Source: Cristatella mucedo
Lineage: Eukaryota > Bryozoa > Phylactolaemata > Cristatellidae
Direction of reading: 5' to 3'
Assembly (NCBI GenBank): GCA_009760855.2
Contig: WPIO01000107.1
Location: 623,001 to 687,000, forward strand
DNA: 64,000 nt
The position numbers were made by a program, and so were the translations under genes. Numbering within the stretch: the stretch's first letter is position 1; each line of letters starts with the position of its first letter. The notes beneath the pieces were generated by a model, which searched no databases, was not told where the DNA came from, and saw only the letters and a list, made by a program, of their open reading frames with translations. Positions 35,465 through 46,110 of the stretch are shown in pieces.

Positions 35465-35930
35465 AAGTCAATGCTAAATCCTTTTAGGGAGCTATTGAAG
35501 GTAAGACAGTAGCATCATGATGTGGTAGCTACGCAGTTTACATGGCTGCCCAGCTAATCTAGTGCGATTACGGCTGATAATAATTGCTCGATATAATGCT
35601 AATATCCGATAGTCTATGGATGATTCCTCGAGATGATGGAGGACTTGGTGCCTGGTGGACGGTAGACTGCTGCCACCGTGGGTAGCTGGCTGTCGGGTAT
35701 CAACCAACATAAGAGATTCAAAAGACTACTTTGAGCGTACTGCAAATGGCTCGAAGTCAAAATTTGAGCGCTTATAGCAACTCCACCTCCAGTTTTGATT
35801 GATCTATGAGTTTTACAGAGTGAGAAACCAGTCGCGGTAGCATTTTATTTTGTCGGGCCGTTTACCAATTTCTGAAAAGTTCAGTCAAGGCAAGCAAGTC
35901 GAGACTTTTTCATAAATAAGGTCGCTTATT

Positions 35931-35968
35931 ACTAGGGGTTTATTGGACATTGAGCAATAAACCCTAGT
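35931..35968. repeat. Short near-perfect inverted repeat
   Basis: Arms ACTAGGGGTTTATTG and CAATAAACCCTAGT flank a 9-nt loop (GACATTGAG). The only mismatch is one extra G. No repeat assignment is evident. Confidence 0.8.
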
Positions 35969-36299
35969 ATTTATTGAGTTTTGAGAGGCCCGATGACCAC
36001 TAAATTAGAGATTCACAGAGATTTTCGGGGCACAGTGACGCGAGGCAGAAAGTGCTGAGTGGTTCGAGATAATGCTAGGAATACCGAACGAGCGGGTACT
36101 TAATTAGCAGCTCCCGCCAAACGAGTGGCGTCTCAGCTGACGGGCCCGAACCCCACGGCGGCACAGTGATGCTTGTCTTTATTAATGCATAATTGACGGA
36201 TCTTAGCAATGGCTATAACATTTGGGAATGCATTTGAACTAGGATAACGAAGATAGGTACGCACGATCATAGCTAGCATGCAGGTTACTATGTAAGGGC

Positions 36300-36690
36300 T
36301 CGTGGGCGGCATGCTATGGCGGCGCGACGATGAGCTAAGCCCTCACAAGCGTGTCGTGGCGTTGTCAACGATTGCATTATGTTATAGCAGCCGTCATGCG
36401 TGCTGCTCCGGAGCACGAGGTGTTAAGAGAGAGAAGAGAGTGGATAGCGTGCGTGCAGGCCGACGCACAGGCAGACAGAGAATTGCGCGGCAAGGCACGC
36501 GTCACGTGCTGATAAGGAGCGTTCCCGTTAAGCAGACGGAACGTCGGCTGCGGGCGGAACCACGTGACAGCGATGACACGCCCACAACTAGCCATCGGCG
36601 TAGCCGATGCTCCCCGCCGCACCGTATACTAATCACTCGTAGTGCATCCTGCGTCAGTAAATGAAATATTTCACAGCCCACGCTCATCTT
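36300..36690. repeat. GC-rich dispersed repeat, copy 1
   Basis: CGTGCTGCTCCGGAGCACGAG, the following GAGAGAGAAGAGAGTGGA and, 100 bp later, AGACGGAACGTCGGCTG and GGGCGGAACCACGTGACAGC recur with changes at 41700-41900. Frames on both strands are long because of the base composition, and none is recognised. It could be a non-coding transposon such as an LTR, but I see no terminal signature. Confidence 0.5.
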
Positions 36691-37311
36691 CCCGAGGGGT
36701 TTCCGCTACCGCTACCGCCTCATTTACCTCCGACGCAGACCGTGTAGTTTTTCGGCGCACCACGGCGACCCTGTGTGCACCAAATGTGCGAAATGTCTAC
36801 AGGCGACGCTTCCTTCTCTTCGTCGGTATTAGAATAGTCTGAATCGTAAAATCGTTATCACGTTACAAAACCAAATTATCACCAAAATTAACGCGTAGAT
36901 GATGTTAAAAAATCCATTGGAGCACTTACTATGGCCACTATATCCGCCGCTAAAGTCCGCTATGCATGTTGCAACGATGATTTCAGGCTGCTCGTAAAGT
37001 ATACATACCTGTGTGGAAATAAAATTGCTGCATTTATATGGCCAGCTTACAAAACAAAATTTTTATCTCGATTACTCTAATAGAAAATGATTAGGTTCAC
37101 CGCCTTGGCAAGCTTAAATCGCAACTCTATAATCATTCATGAAGAACCTCGTTTTTTACTTTAAAATGTCTAAGCCTAGAAGTCGAAAATAGCCTTTGCA
37201 TCGTGTATTTTTAAAACGATTATTGCTTTATGGCATTGCCAAAAAAATTATGACCTGACTCTTCAGTAAATGCACGTGTTCACGCCGCAGCATTCCGTTC
37301 TCCGATTCAAC
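36691..37311. other. No recognised feature
   Basis: The region moves from GC-rich (to about 36840) to AT-rich. Short frames only. Confidence 0.5.
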
Positions 37312-37495
37312 GCAGTGCATGCTGCCGCTAACCACATTTGCATGCTGACCCTGTGCATGTCACCCCTAACCATATATTGATTTTACTTACCATTCAATTG
37401 CATGTCCCTTTGCAGCAAATGTAAAGCGCCTAGAAAGAGATTAAGTTCTCTGATGGCGCTTTATCAAGTGTATAATTATTATTGTTATTATAACG
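37312..37495 (+). mobile_element. L2-A terminal 3' fragment
   Basis: It starts in the UTR (CAGTGCATGCTGCCGCTAAC) and includes the hairpin (GTAAAGCGCCTAGAAAGAG, ATGGCGCTTTATC) and tail. A UTR segment around TTATTCATTTTG is deleted. Confidence 0.9.
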
Positions 37496-37917
37496 CTTTG
37501 ACCTAGCTAGCAATGGCGACTTGCAATGGTGACTCGACCGCGGCAGACTGGCGTCGTCGCTACGGCCGCATTCAAGTACAGGGCAACACTATCAACGGAA
37601 ACGCAAAAACTTTCAAAGCCTAAATTTTATTTAGGCTTTAGTGGTTTATTGAATGCTGCGTAAGCAGGTCTAACTGACAAGAAAGACATTCCCTTGCCCA
37701 TTAACCGCCGCTAGGTCATATTCGTTGACCTCGTGGGCCTGACGGCAGCAATGCAAATTTCGCCGGATATCCCATCAGCATTTTGAACCGTCGGCGACTT
37801 TGGCTGCCAAAACCTGTTCAAGCGCCGAGATTTCTCATGCAAACCGACGTCGACGGCGCAGAAAGGCCGAAGGAAGATATAGATCACGTGACGGTGCATC
37901 ATAAAATAGAGCTCGAT

Positions 37918-37990
37918 CGGAGGGGTAGCTCAGCAGGCAGTCTAGACTTCCGGACCACTGCGAAACTGGTCGCCCTTCCAGGAAAACATG
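37918..37990 (+). mobile_element. tRNA-like SINE head candidate
   Basis: GGGGTAGCTCAGCAGGCAGT has a perfect A box (TAGCTCAGCAGG). About 45 nt downstream AAACTGGTCGCCC is only a weak B box. It is not a functional tRNA, because no cloverleaf closes. Confidence 0.35.
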
Positions 37991-38189
37991 GTAAGCCGGC
38001 TCTCAGCACGTGACTTCCTCGTCGTGGCCTAGAATCACCTCTCTCGGCGCAGCGCCGCATTCGCTTCCTAAGGCAGCGCTAGAGGTAGCGAGGTCGCGAG
38101 GGCGAAAACCCGAGCGACTCGTGGCAGCGAAAGCGCCGAGGTCTCGAGTCGTCGTCTCGCCCCACCCCCACCGAACTCTCTCGCGTGCG

Positions 38190-39617
38190 CTAGAAATTGC
38201 CGGCGGCGGCCGCCGCCGCCTCCGCAGCAGCTGAGCCGCTCGCGGCGGCTTCGAGCGCGTTCTGCCTGCGTCGGCGCTCGACGACGCTGCTGACGAGGCA
38301 GCGGACGGCCACGGGGTCGTCCTCGAAGTGCAGCTTGTTGACGAACGGCTCCGGGCGCCGCGCGAGGCGCGGCAGATCTTCCGACGTGAAGATGCACACG
38401 TTGCGAACGAAGCGTCCCGCGGGGCACCCAGCTCCGCCGCCGCGCCCGCGCCACGCCACTGCGCGCTGCCGAACGCGGCCCCAGGCGCCGCCGCCCGGCG
38501 CTCGCGGCAGCGCGAGCAGCGTGGCGAAGTAGTGCTCCTCGGGGCACAGCGTGTCGCTGAACCAGTCGTACAGCTCGCACGCGTTCGCGTCGTCGAGCAA
38601 GTGCTCGGCGAACGCGCGGCTGAATATGCCGTTGCCGCCGCTCTTATAGACGGTCACGTTGCCGGGCGGCGGAGGCTTTCGCGAGAGCGGCGGCGGGCAT
38701 CGAACCGTCCGTGCGGCGGTCGAGCCGCTCCGGCACCAGTAGGCGAACGCCTGACGCTTGGATTGCTGATTCCCGTCCACTTGGAAGTGGCTCGAGCCGT
38801 TCAGGCGGCGCAGCATTCGGACGCGCTCGAGGTTCGTCTTGAGCGGCAGCTCCAGGCCGGCCAGGTTGGCCAGGTAGCGCCACGGCGCGGGCGAGGCGCG
38901 CGCCACGCGCATGCACTCGAGATGGGCGGCCACACGAAGTCCTGGTCGAGGCGCGCGAGCCGCACGCTGGGCAGGCACTCGGCCAGCCGACGCATGGCCA
39001 CGAGGAAGCTGGCCGGCGCGCGGCCGTCGCCGAGTAACCGTCGACGGCGGCGGCGGCGAGGAGCTCGGCGCACGGCGCGCTGCCCAGGTAGTCATCCCGG
39101 TAGCACGGGAACGCGTGGCCGTAGGCTGGGTCGGCGCCGGCGGCCAGCCGCGCCGCCGCCCCAGCCCAGACGCGAAGCGCTTCGCTTTCCCTAGCTCGTC
39201 GGCGGCGCCGCGAACGAGCCTGTCGCAGCGCTCGATCGAGTACCGGTCGTACGCCCGCAGCCAGCCGCCCAGTCGGACGGGCGCGACGCCGGAAGGCGGC
39301 TGCCGGCTGCGCCCAGCGGCGGCGAGCGTCGGCGCGACGTCGGGCGCCCGTTCGACGCCGGCGGCGGCCGCAGGCGCGGCCGCCGCCGGCGTTCGACACG
39401 AGTGCCAGGCGAGTTCTGTCGCCTGCGCCACGGCCAGCGAAGCCGCCGCGGCGCCGGCAAACGCGCAGGCGAAGCGGACCGGCGGGAGAGCGGCCGCGCG
39501 ACACACAGGCCGACAATCTCGCGTGCTGCAGCCGTGACCTTGATGCGGCGCCAGCTGCCAGAGCCCGCTGGGCCGACGCCGCGAATAAGAGCCGGCGGTG
39601 ACGAGGTCGCCTCGCAC
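38190..39617 (-). pseudogene. Core-2 type beta-1,6-GlcNAc-transferase (GCNT family), frame-broken
   Basis: GCNT enzymes are Golgi type II membrane proteins that add beta-1,6-GlcNAc branches to O-glycans. The open frame of 475 codons holds a weakly hydrophobic stretch (residues 47-65), the N-terminal CDRLVRGAADELGKAKRF block (131-148), HLECM and WRYLANLAGLELPLKTNLER (232-265), LRRLNG, NVTVYKSGGNGIFSRAFAEH (320-339), the catalytic-region CPEEHYFATL with the expected Glu at 361, and RNVCIF...PFVNKLHFEDDPVAVRC. Between residues 150 and 230 the frame is wrong: the homologous pieces DPAYGHAFPCYRDDYLGSAP and ASFLVAMRRLAECLPSVRLA lie in the other two minus frames. About 40 codons that normally precede the latter (the FP.AYS...LLRAIY.P.N.YC.HVD block) are missing. 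It is a pseudogene, or an allele damaged by assembly errors in GC-rich sequence. Confidence 0.8.
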
Positions 39618-40025
39618 CGCTCCATTGTAAGGAAAGACGGCTGCGCTCGCTGTGAGGCTCGGCGAGCGTGAGGCTTCCAGAGTCGCTCGCAGGCGGCTCG
39701 ACTAGAATTTTCGCGATTTTGGCTGAAACGATGGCGCTTGCAACTGCCCGGCTGTTCAGTTCAAGGGCGGCGGCGTATCAGGACGCATCCTCGCGCGCCA
39801 TTCGAGATTAGCTGCCAAATCGCGGCCAAGATAGCGGTAAAAACTTGGAACGTACCGCGTCAAAAGAAGTCCCGACGTCAGCGCATACCGCAAGCATTGT
39901 TAAGAGTACGCTAAACTGACCGTCTTACAAAAAGGCGAGCGATGCCAAATGTCTTTGCAACCACGCCGACGCTGTTACTGCCTCTGCGCATCGCATGCCT
40001 AGGCGTGCGAGTATCCCTCGGCCGA

Positions 40026-40046
40026 TAGAGAGAGAGAGAGAGAGGG

Positions 40047-40115
<69 letters not shown>

Positions 40116-40250
40116 GGAAGACAGAGGAGAGAAAGAGAGAGTCAGAGAGAGAGAGAGAGAGAGAGAGGAGAGGGAGAGAGAGGAGAGGGAGAGAGAGGAG
40201 AGCGGGTGAGTGAGAGAGAGCAAGGCAGAAGGAGGGAGGGAGGGAAAGAG
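40026..40250. repeat. (GA)n microsatellite
   Basis: About 225 bp of purine-only GA-rich repeat with AGGG interruptions (strand asymmetric). The serine/leucine and arginine/glutamate frames are artefacts. Such tracts can adopt triplex structures. Confidence 0.95.
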
Positions 40251-40489
40251 ACCACTGCTTCAATTAGTCGCTACCAAAATTAGCGATAACTTGCTGACCG
40301 ACGGGCTGCGACTGCTAATGTATGGCTTAAAATTAAAAAAAAACGGTGGCTTATTAAGTGAGCCACGTTGCGCATGGCATTCTTAATTTGCGGTTCCTGA
40401 ATTGTAATGCCTAAGAACCGATTATACAATATAATTGATAGTAAAGGTAGCGTAAAAGCTCGAAGCCATGTAACAGGCAGTCATGAGAG

Positions 40490-40562
40490 GGTGCATACTT
40501 CGCTTAGTCAAACGTGCAAATTCTTCAAGTATGTCTGTTAGTGCCGTTATGTACCATTTGTG
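40490..40562 (-). mobile_element. Tiny L2-A linker fragment
   Basis: GCTTAGTCAAACGTGCAAAT, TCTTCAAGTATGTCTGTTAG matches the antisense of the L2-A pre-RT linker at 28300-28365 (KLDEFAPLTKRTVRP). It is isolated from any other L2 sequence. Confidence 0.55.
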
Positions 40563-40738
40563 CTTTGGGATTTGACCTTACCATTAAAGCTGAGTTGTAC
40601 TCTAGACCGTTGAGCTGAGAGGCGAAGTGAGACCTTTCGGCACCCGGTGACAAAATTATAAATGGTGCCCCATCTCGTTGTCAAAAATTTCTGTGTTGAT
40701 AACTCGATCTCAAGAGAGTAGAGTTCACAGGAGGCGTC

Positions 40739-41131
40739 TTATAAGTTTATCTTGTAACCCTGCCGTCTTTTCTGAACGTGGTCAATCTTCCTTAAGATGC
40801 TTACCTTAATTGCAACATCATTTAAAAGATAAATTTTAAAATACAATGTAAGAGCTTCACTTCTTATGTCAAGCAGTTTCACTTCTTGTTTCAAGTGTTT
40901 CACTTGTGTCCTCAGGCAGTCAGCAGCAAGACCTACATTGATGTTCAGTCCACTATTAATAACTTCTACAGCCTCCACTCTTGCACTCCACTGTGATGCA
41001 GAGTCACATTTGACAGTGATGTCAAAGAATTTCATCGTTCTTCTCAACTCCAATTTGATCTTGAAAAGAATAAGTCGGTGCTCTTTATTGTTCCAAAAAA
41101 GGTAACGACAACGGAATCTGACTTTCAGCAT
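40739..41131 (-). pseudogene. hAT transposase central fragment (ZMYM1/DUF4371-like)
   Basis: The 130-codon frame reads EHRLILFKIKLELRRTMKFF, CDSASQWSARVEAVEVINSG and YLLNDVAIKVSILRKIDHVQ, KRRQGYKINL. The order matches the central part of ZMYM1-like hAT transposases (S.HRW..LK, L..TRWSAR.EAV, L...WND.L..VN.VQK.LQ...I.L). The usual Thr-Arg before Trp is changed (ASQWSAR). Downstream, 40625-40665 (minus: CACCGGGTGCCGAAAGGTCT) resembles a hAT 3' end. No C-terminal dimerisation domain is left, so the element is internally deleted. Confidence 0.7.
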
Positions 41132-41340
41132 GACCGGTTTAAGCTGTGGCTATCACAGTGTACAGAAATTGCCTTCTCATTTGTGGACATCTGGCACATT
41201 TTCTTTTGGACATATAACTAGTGGCCATAGACGCGACGGCTCCGGTGTCGTAGCACAGCCAGTTAAGAGTAGCGTGTGTGGCCTTATAACGATCGGAGCT
41301 CTCAGCCACTGCATGGTGGCACCCCCTTGACGCGACGCAG

Positions 41341-41420
41341 CCCGCCTGTGGCAGGCAGGATTCGGACGGGAAAGACTCAGACCGCCTGCGGCAGGCAGGA
41401 TTCGGACGGTAAGGGCATTT
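41341..41420. repeat. Two-copy 48-bp tandem repeat
   Basis: CCGCCTGTGGCAGGCAGGAT plus TCGGACGG recurs 48 bp later as CCGCCTGCGGCAGGCAGGAT plus TCGGACGG. Each contains the palindromic core CCTGCGGCAGG. Confidence 0.8.
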
Positions 41421-41624
41421 TGAACACGGATGGAGGGGTGAATGGCCTTGTGCTTCTTTGCCCTGCGAGAGCCTACCAATCGCATCCACGGTGGTTGAAG
41501 TCCCCTCGATGCTTCCGAGTCGTCGCTCGTGCGACACCTCAGCATCAAGCTGCAGGGGCTCTCGCCAGCCGAAGCGTCACGACGAACAATATCGACGATT
41601 AGCGACGCGCGCCCAAAAACATGA

Positions 41625-41965
41625 ACACCGAAGCCATGTAGTAAGGATGAGAGCTGTATTAACAGCGAATGCGACGGTGACAAACTCGCACGTGCGTACA
41701 TACTCGTGTAGTAGCCATCGTGCGTGCTACTCTGGAGCACGAGCTGATAAGAGAGAGGAAGAGAGTTGATGGCGTGCTTACAGGCATGGCAAGAAGTGAA
41801 TTTCGGGGCATCGATAGGTCACCTGCCGGCATGGAGCGCCCACTGGGCGGACGGAACGTCAGCTGGGGGCGGAACAACGTGATGGCGACGACACACCTTG
41901 AAATCTCTCCTCTTCCGTCACCTAGCGCAAGCCAAGCGACTGTTAGGCAAAGCAGCGTGACCAGC
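41625..41965. repeat. GC-rich dispersed repeat, copy 2
   Basis: Partner of 36300-36690: CGTGCTACTCTGGAGCACGAG, GAGAGAGGAAGAGAGTTGA, and GCGGACGGAACGTCAGCTG followed by GGGCGGAACAACGTGATGGC. The middle segments differ, so at least one copy is rearranged. Confidence 0.5.
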
Positions 41966-42049
41966 ATACACTGCATGAAAGTAGGCATGGACGAGAACGC
42001 CTAGCACTGTCGAGGCTCAAATGAAGCCGAGCTCTAGGTGTTCGGGCAA

Positions 42050-42660
42050 ATCTCCTGTTGAATCAGCTCGAAATATGGGTGTCATGTTTTAAAGTGACCT
42101 CTCGTTAGACGACCACATCAGCTCCACAGTAAAAGCTGCCTACTTTAAGCTACATAATATTGCTAAAATTCGGGCTTGCTTAGATAAGGATACCACGGCT
42201 AAGTTGGTCCATGCATTTGTGACATCCCGACTTGACTTTTGTAACTCCCTGCTTGCTGGCCTACCGGCATGTGCGATCAGGCGATTGCAGCTGGTGCAAA
42301 ACTCTGCAGCTAGGCGTGTCTGTCATGAGCTTCGCAGTTGTCACATCACACCACTTCTCGCCGACCTGCACTGGCTACCAGTCAAGCAACGGATCTACTT
42401 CCAGGTTTTGTCGCTCACTTTTAGTTCACTTCATTCTTTGGCTCCAGCCTATCTCTCAGATCTACTCCCCCACAAGAGCAAGCATCGTACCACCCACTTT
42501 TCGGAATCCAACACTTTACCACTCCTTTACCTCATTGACGCATTGACATTGGACATTGTATTTCTAAGGCTTTCTGACAGTGTGCACGTTACCACTAGCC
42601 ATTTGATCTGATCTTTTTTACAGCATAGGTGAAGTTCCTAGTACCTATTTACATTAATTA
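42050..42660 (+). mobile_element. L2-A copy with internal deletion
   Basis: It starts at the block encoding VESARNMGVMF. The frame 42204-42611 reads [58 protein letters not shown] and ESNTLPLL. Near 42520 it jumps to the UTR, losing the C-terminal end and part of the UTR. The terminal hairpin is decayed. Confidence 0.85.
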
Positions 42661-43140
42661 CTGCTACAACGATTTTTCTGCTCAGCGATACGCCTCCCGT
42701 TGTTCCCTTGCCGTCTGCAACTAAACCTCTGCACGAAAATGCCACATCGGAATTTTATTTTTTAGCCGGGATACACAGCTCCCTTCCTGCCGTATGCCAT
42801 AACATTCTTACATAATAGTCAGCTAAAAATTGCTCACCGATATCGCTGTCTAAGAAACCTCGTTGTGCAGAGCACCGTCTGCTTGGCCTAAAAAACCGGG
42901 TAATTCTAGAATCCAATTAAATTGAAGCATTCGACGGAGCATCCGCGATGAAATGGTTTTTACTTTGACCCGAAGGTATCTATATCTTCGATCGTATTTT
43001 CAACAAACCATCAAACGCAAGCAGATCCTTTGGAGACAGTAACAGTGAAGAATGCTGGATTTCAGCCCACGGCACACAGCCTTCAATACGAGATCACCAA
43101 AGTCGGATGAAGAAAATTGGTCTTGCGATGATCATTCGTC
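42661..43140. other. No recognised feature
   Basis: Mixed sequence without a useful frame or known repeat. Confidence 0.5.
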
Positions 43141-43452
43141 TTAGCCTACTCCTACGTATTTTTGACTGTGGCTTTCTGTTCTAAGCAGCAACCTTGCGTC
43201 GTGCCAATTGGTGCAGCAGAAGTACTGCGAATTGTAATTGTGCGCACTTCCTGAAACTATCTTAAACTGCCGATCAGGTAGCTCTTGCTCCCTAGGAGAG
43301 TCACTTTGCTCAAGTTCAGCTTTAGCTTTAGCCCGTTGAACGTGACGGCATTGCCAGCGGAAAATGTACACCTCGGCAGCTTCAGGGCACCCCTGAAACA
43401 ACTGCCTCATGGCCGTTTCTGACCTCGAATTTAAATGTCGCTCGGTGCACAA
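43141..43452 (-). CDS. Unrecognised 103-codon frame, possible exon
   Basis: The frame encodes CPEAAEVYIFRWQCRHVQRA, KAKAELEQSDSPREQELPDR and YFCCTNWHDARLLLRTESHS, with several Cys/His and a charged middle. The composition is more protein-like than most frames here, but I see no homology, no clear acceptor and no neighbour support. It may be a decayed transposon protein. Confidence 0.25.
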   Translation of the reverse strand: MCTERHLNSRSETAMRQLFQGCPEAAEVYIFRWQCRHVQRAKAKAELEQSDSPREQELPDRQFKIVSGSAHNYNSQYFCCTNWHDARLLLRTESHSQKYVGVG

Positions 43453-43964
43453 CCTCGTGCACTAGCTAGACGAAGGTACAGACACTTAATGGCCGACGAA
43501 GCTGCTTTTATTTCCGCCAGCTCGATCTGACTATTTTCGGCGGAGAAAATTTGAATAGTTCTTGCTATTTGCTGGCATCACAAAGCGGCGTTCACAGGTC
43601 TCCGGAAGTGATTTCAAAGGGAACACTCTGCTACCGATTGTTGCATCCGCCTCACTTAATAGTGGCATGATATTGGCGACACTACCCTATTCTGGGCGCC
43701 TCCGTAGGCATAGACTCACAAATGGACCTAAAATAAATACAAAGGCTGGATGAGCTGCGATTGGATAAAATTGGTATTCTTGGCCTGCCTGGTACAGCCG
43801 TGCAGAGCAGTTGGGTCGGCTGCTTCGCTTTCGCCTTACGTCAGCAACTATCGGTCTAGCAATAAGTAGACCTCCGTTTAAGTCGCAGCTAAAGACACAA
43901 TTTTCGGGGTCATCAACACGTTCGACTAAGTGAATATGTTTTATTTTCGGATGTCTGCGTTAAT

Positions 43965-44249
43965 AATATTAATACGTTTGATAAAGCACTCTCCGAGAAC
44001 TCATTCTCTTTTTAGGCGCTTTACATTTGCTGCAAAGAAAACACTATCGAAAGGTGAGTGATATCATGCTTGATAAACAACATTAATAACATGGTTAGGG
44101 GTGACATGCACAGGGTCAGCATGCAAGTGTGTGGTTACTGGCAGCATGCAACAGCGTAAGCACACATAAGCACGTAAAAAGGAAAGAGTCACAAAAAAGA
44201 ATCACAGGGACCCACTAAATGCTGTTATAAATAAGTGCGTTTTTAATAT
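43965..44249 (-). mobile_element. L2-A 3' end, head-to-head with the next copy
   Basis: ATT tail, hairpin (GATAAAGCACTCTCCGAGAA) and UTR in minus orientation end at the last coding segment (TTTATAACAGCATTTAGTGG region). The copy is cut exactly where a plus-strand L2-A begins. Confidence 0.88.
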
Positions 44250-45805
44250 CAAAGACACTGAAACGGGTCGTGGCGGACCAGCTGAACTCATATGTCGAAA
44301 CCTCACACCTTGCTAGTAAGTTCCAGTCTGGCCTCAGAGCTAATCACTCCAAAGAGTCAGCATTGCTTAGGGTGTACAACGACCTACTTAGGAATGCAGG
44401 CATGGGTAGAGTGTCTCTGCTTGCTTTGCTCGATCTTTTGGCAGCTTTTGATACCGTCGATCACAAAGTTCTTCTAGAGCGCCTCTCATATCGCCTGGGT
44501 ATCACTGGCACTGCTCTGCAGTGGTTCAGGTCCTATCTCAGTGGACACTCCAGAGTATTGACGTGAATGGACAAAGATCATCTGAATTAACTCTGAAATA
44601 TGGAGTACCTCAGGGCTCTGTGCTACGTCCGGTTCTTTTCACGGTTTATACTCTCCCTCTAGCTGATGTGATTGCCAAGCACAACCTAGGCTTTCACTTC
44701 TATGCGGATGACACTCAGTTGTACCTTTGCTTTGACCCTTCCCAGCCTTCGAGCACCTCGAATTCTCTCAACTCACTTGCTGCGTGTATTGATGACATAA
44801 TCACATCGATGGCAGCCAATTTTCTAAAACTATACGATGACAAAAACTAACTTACTAGTTATGGGCAGACCAAGTGTGATTCAGAAATTAGATAGGCTGA
44901 TGCTCAAAATTGGCTCTGCCAGCATATCTCCAGTTGAATCAGCTCGAAATCTAGGTGTCATATTCCAAAGCGACCTCTTGTTAGACGACCATACCAGCTC
45001 CACAGTTAAATCTGCTTATTTTCAGCTTCACAACATTGCTAAAATTTGGGCTTGTTTCGATAAGGACACCACGTCCAAGTTGGTCCATGCATTCGTGACA
45101 TCCCGTCTCGACTTCGGCAACTCACTTCTTACTGGCCTACCGGCATTTGTGATCAGGCGATTGCAGCTGGTGCAAAACTCTATAGCTAGGCTTGTCTGCC
45201 GCGAGCGTCACAGTTGCCACATTACTCCACTTCTCGCCGACCTGCACTGGCTACCAGTCAAGCAACGGATTGACTTCAAGGTTTTGTCGCTCACTCTTAG
45301 GTCCCTTCATTATATGGCTCCAGCCTATCTCTCAGATATACTCCCCCATCAGGCCGAGCATCGTACCACCTGCTTTTCGGAATCCAACAGTCTACCAATA
45401 CCTCATACGAACCTCAAATCCTTTAGAGACCGTGCATTTAGTTCGTATGCTCCCTAGGCCTGGAACTCCCTCCCAACTTGCGTCAGAACATCCGTAGACC
45501 TGACCACATTTAAAAAGAAATTAAAAACACACCTATCTAGGACAGCATTTAGTGGGTCCATATGGTTCGTCCTTCATGTGGTTATGCATGCTGACATTGC
45601 GCATGCTGCCACTAGCCACATTTGCATGCTGACCCTGGGCATGTCACCCCTAACCATGTTATTAATTTTGTTTGTTTTTCAAGCATGATATTACTCACCA
45701 TTCAATTGCATTTCCCTTTGCAGCAAATGTGAAGCGCCTAGAGAGAGGTTAAGTTCTCTGAGGATGCTTTATCAAGTGCGTTATTATTGTTTTTTTTTTT
45801 AAAGG
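44250..45805 (+). mobile_element. L2-A copy with full RT palm region
   Basis: ORF2 blocks in order over three frames: LKRVVADQLNSYVETSHLAS, FQSGLRANHSKESALLRVYN, LLALLDLLAAFDTVDHKVLL (44270-44566); [40 protein letters not shown] (44521-44850); then VESARNLGVIFQSDLLLDDH through FRDRAFSSYAP (44837-45457). Frame breaks lie near 44540 and 44840, with a stop near 45457 (GCTCCCTAGG). The YADD box and motif A are intact. The 5' part including the endonuclease is absent. Hairpin and tail are present. Confidence 0.93.
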
Positions 45806-46110
45806 ATATGAGGTACAATGTATAGGTAAACAGTTAGATTCAGGAAAGCAGCTGGTACAATATTTAGCCTGGTGGGGAACTAATAATAGATCTGGTGGGT
45901 AGGCTGGAGCCAAAGAATGAATGAGACCTAAAAGTGAGCATCATGACTTGGAGGCGATGCGTTGCTTGTCTGTTAGCCAGTGCATTTTGGCAAGAAGTAT
46001 TGTGATGTGGCAACTTCGAAGCTCACGACAGACAAGCCTAGTTGCAGAGTTTCGCACCAGCTGTAAGCCCCCCCCCCCCCGATTGCACGTGGTGGTTGAC
46101 CTACCTGTTT
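45806..46110 (-). mobile_element. L2-A coding fragment with poly-C
   Basis: Antisense of the segment from LQLVQ to FSESN (CAGTGCATTTTGGCAAGAAG, CTCACGACAGACAAGCC). It lacks both UTR and RT. A run of 14 C at about 46068-46081 interrupts it. It abuts the A/T-rich tail of the previous copy. Confidence 0.8.

Noticed and set aside
38328-39537. Long plus-strand frames (288 and 208 codons) opposite the GCNT relic
   Set aside because: GC-rich antisense shadows; alanine/arginine-rich composition and no homology, while the minus strand has clear GCNT motifs.
39925-40263. Ser/Leu-rich and Arg/Glu-rich frames up to 112 codons
   Set aside because: Translation of the GA microsatellite.
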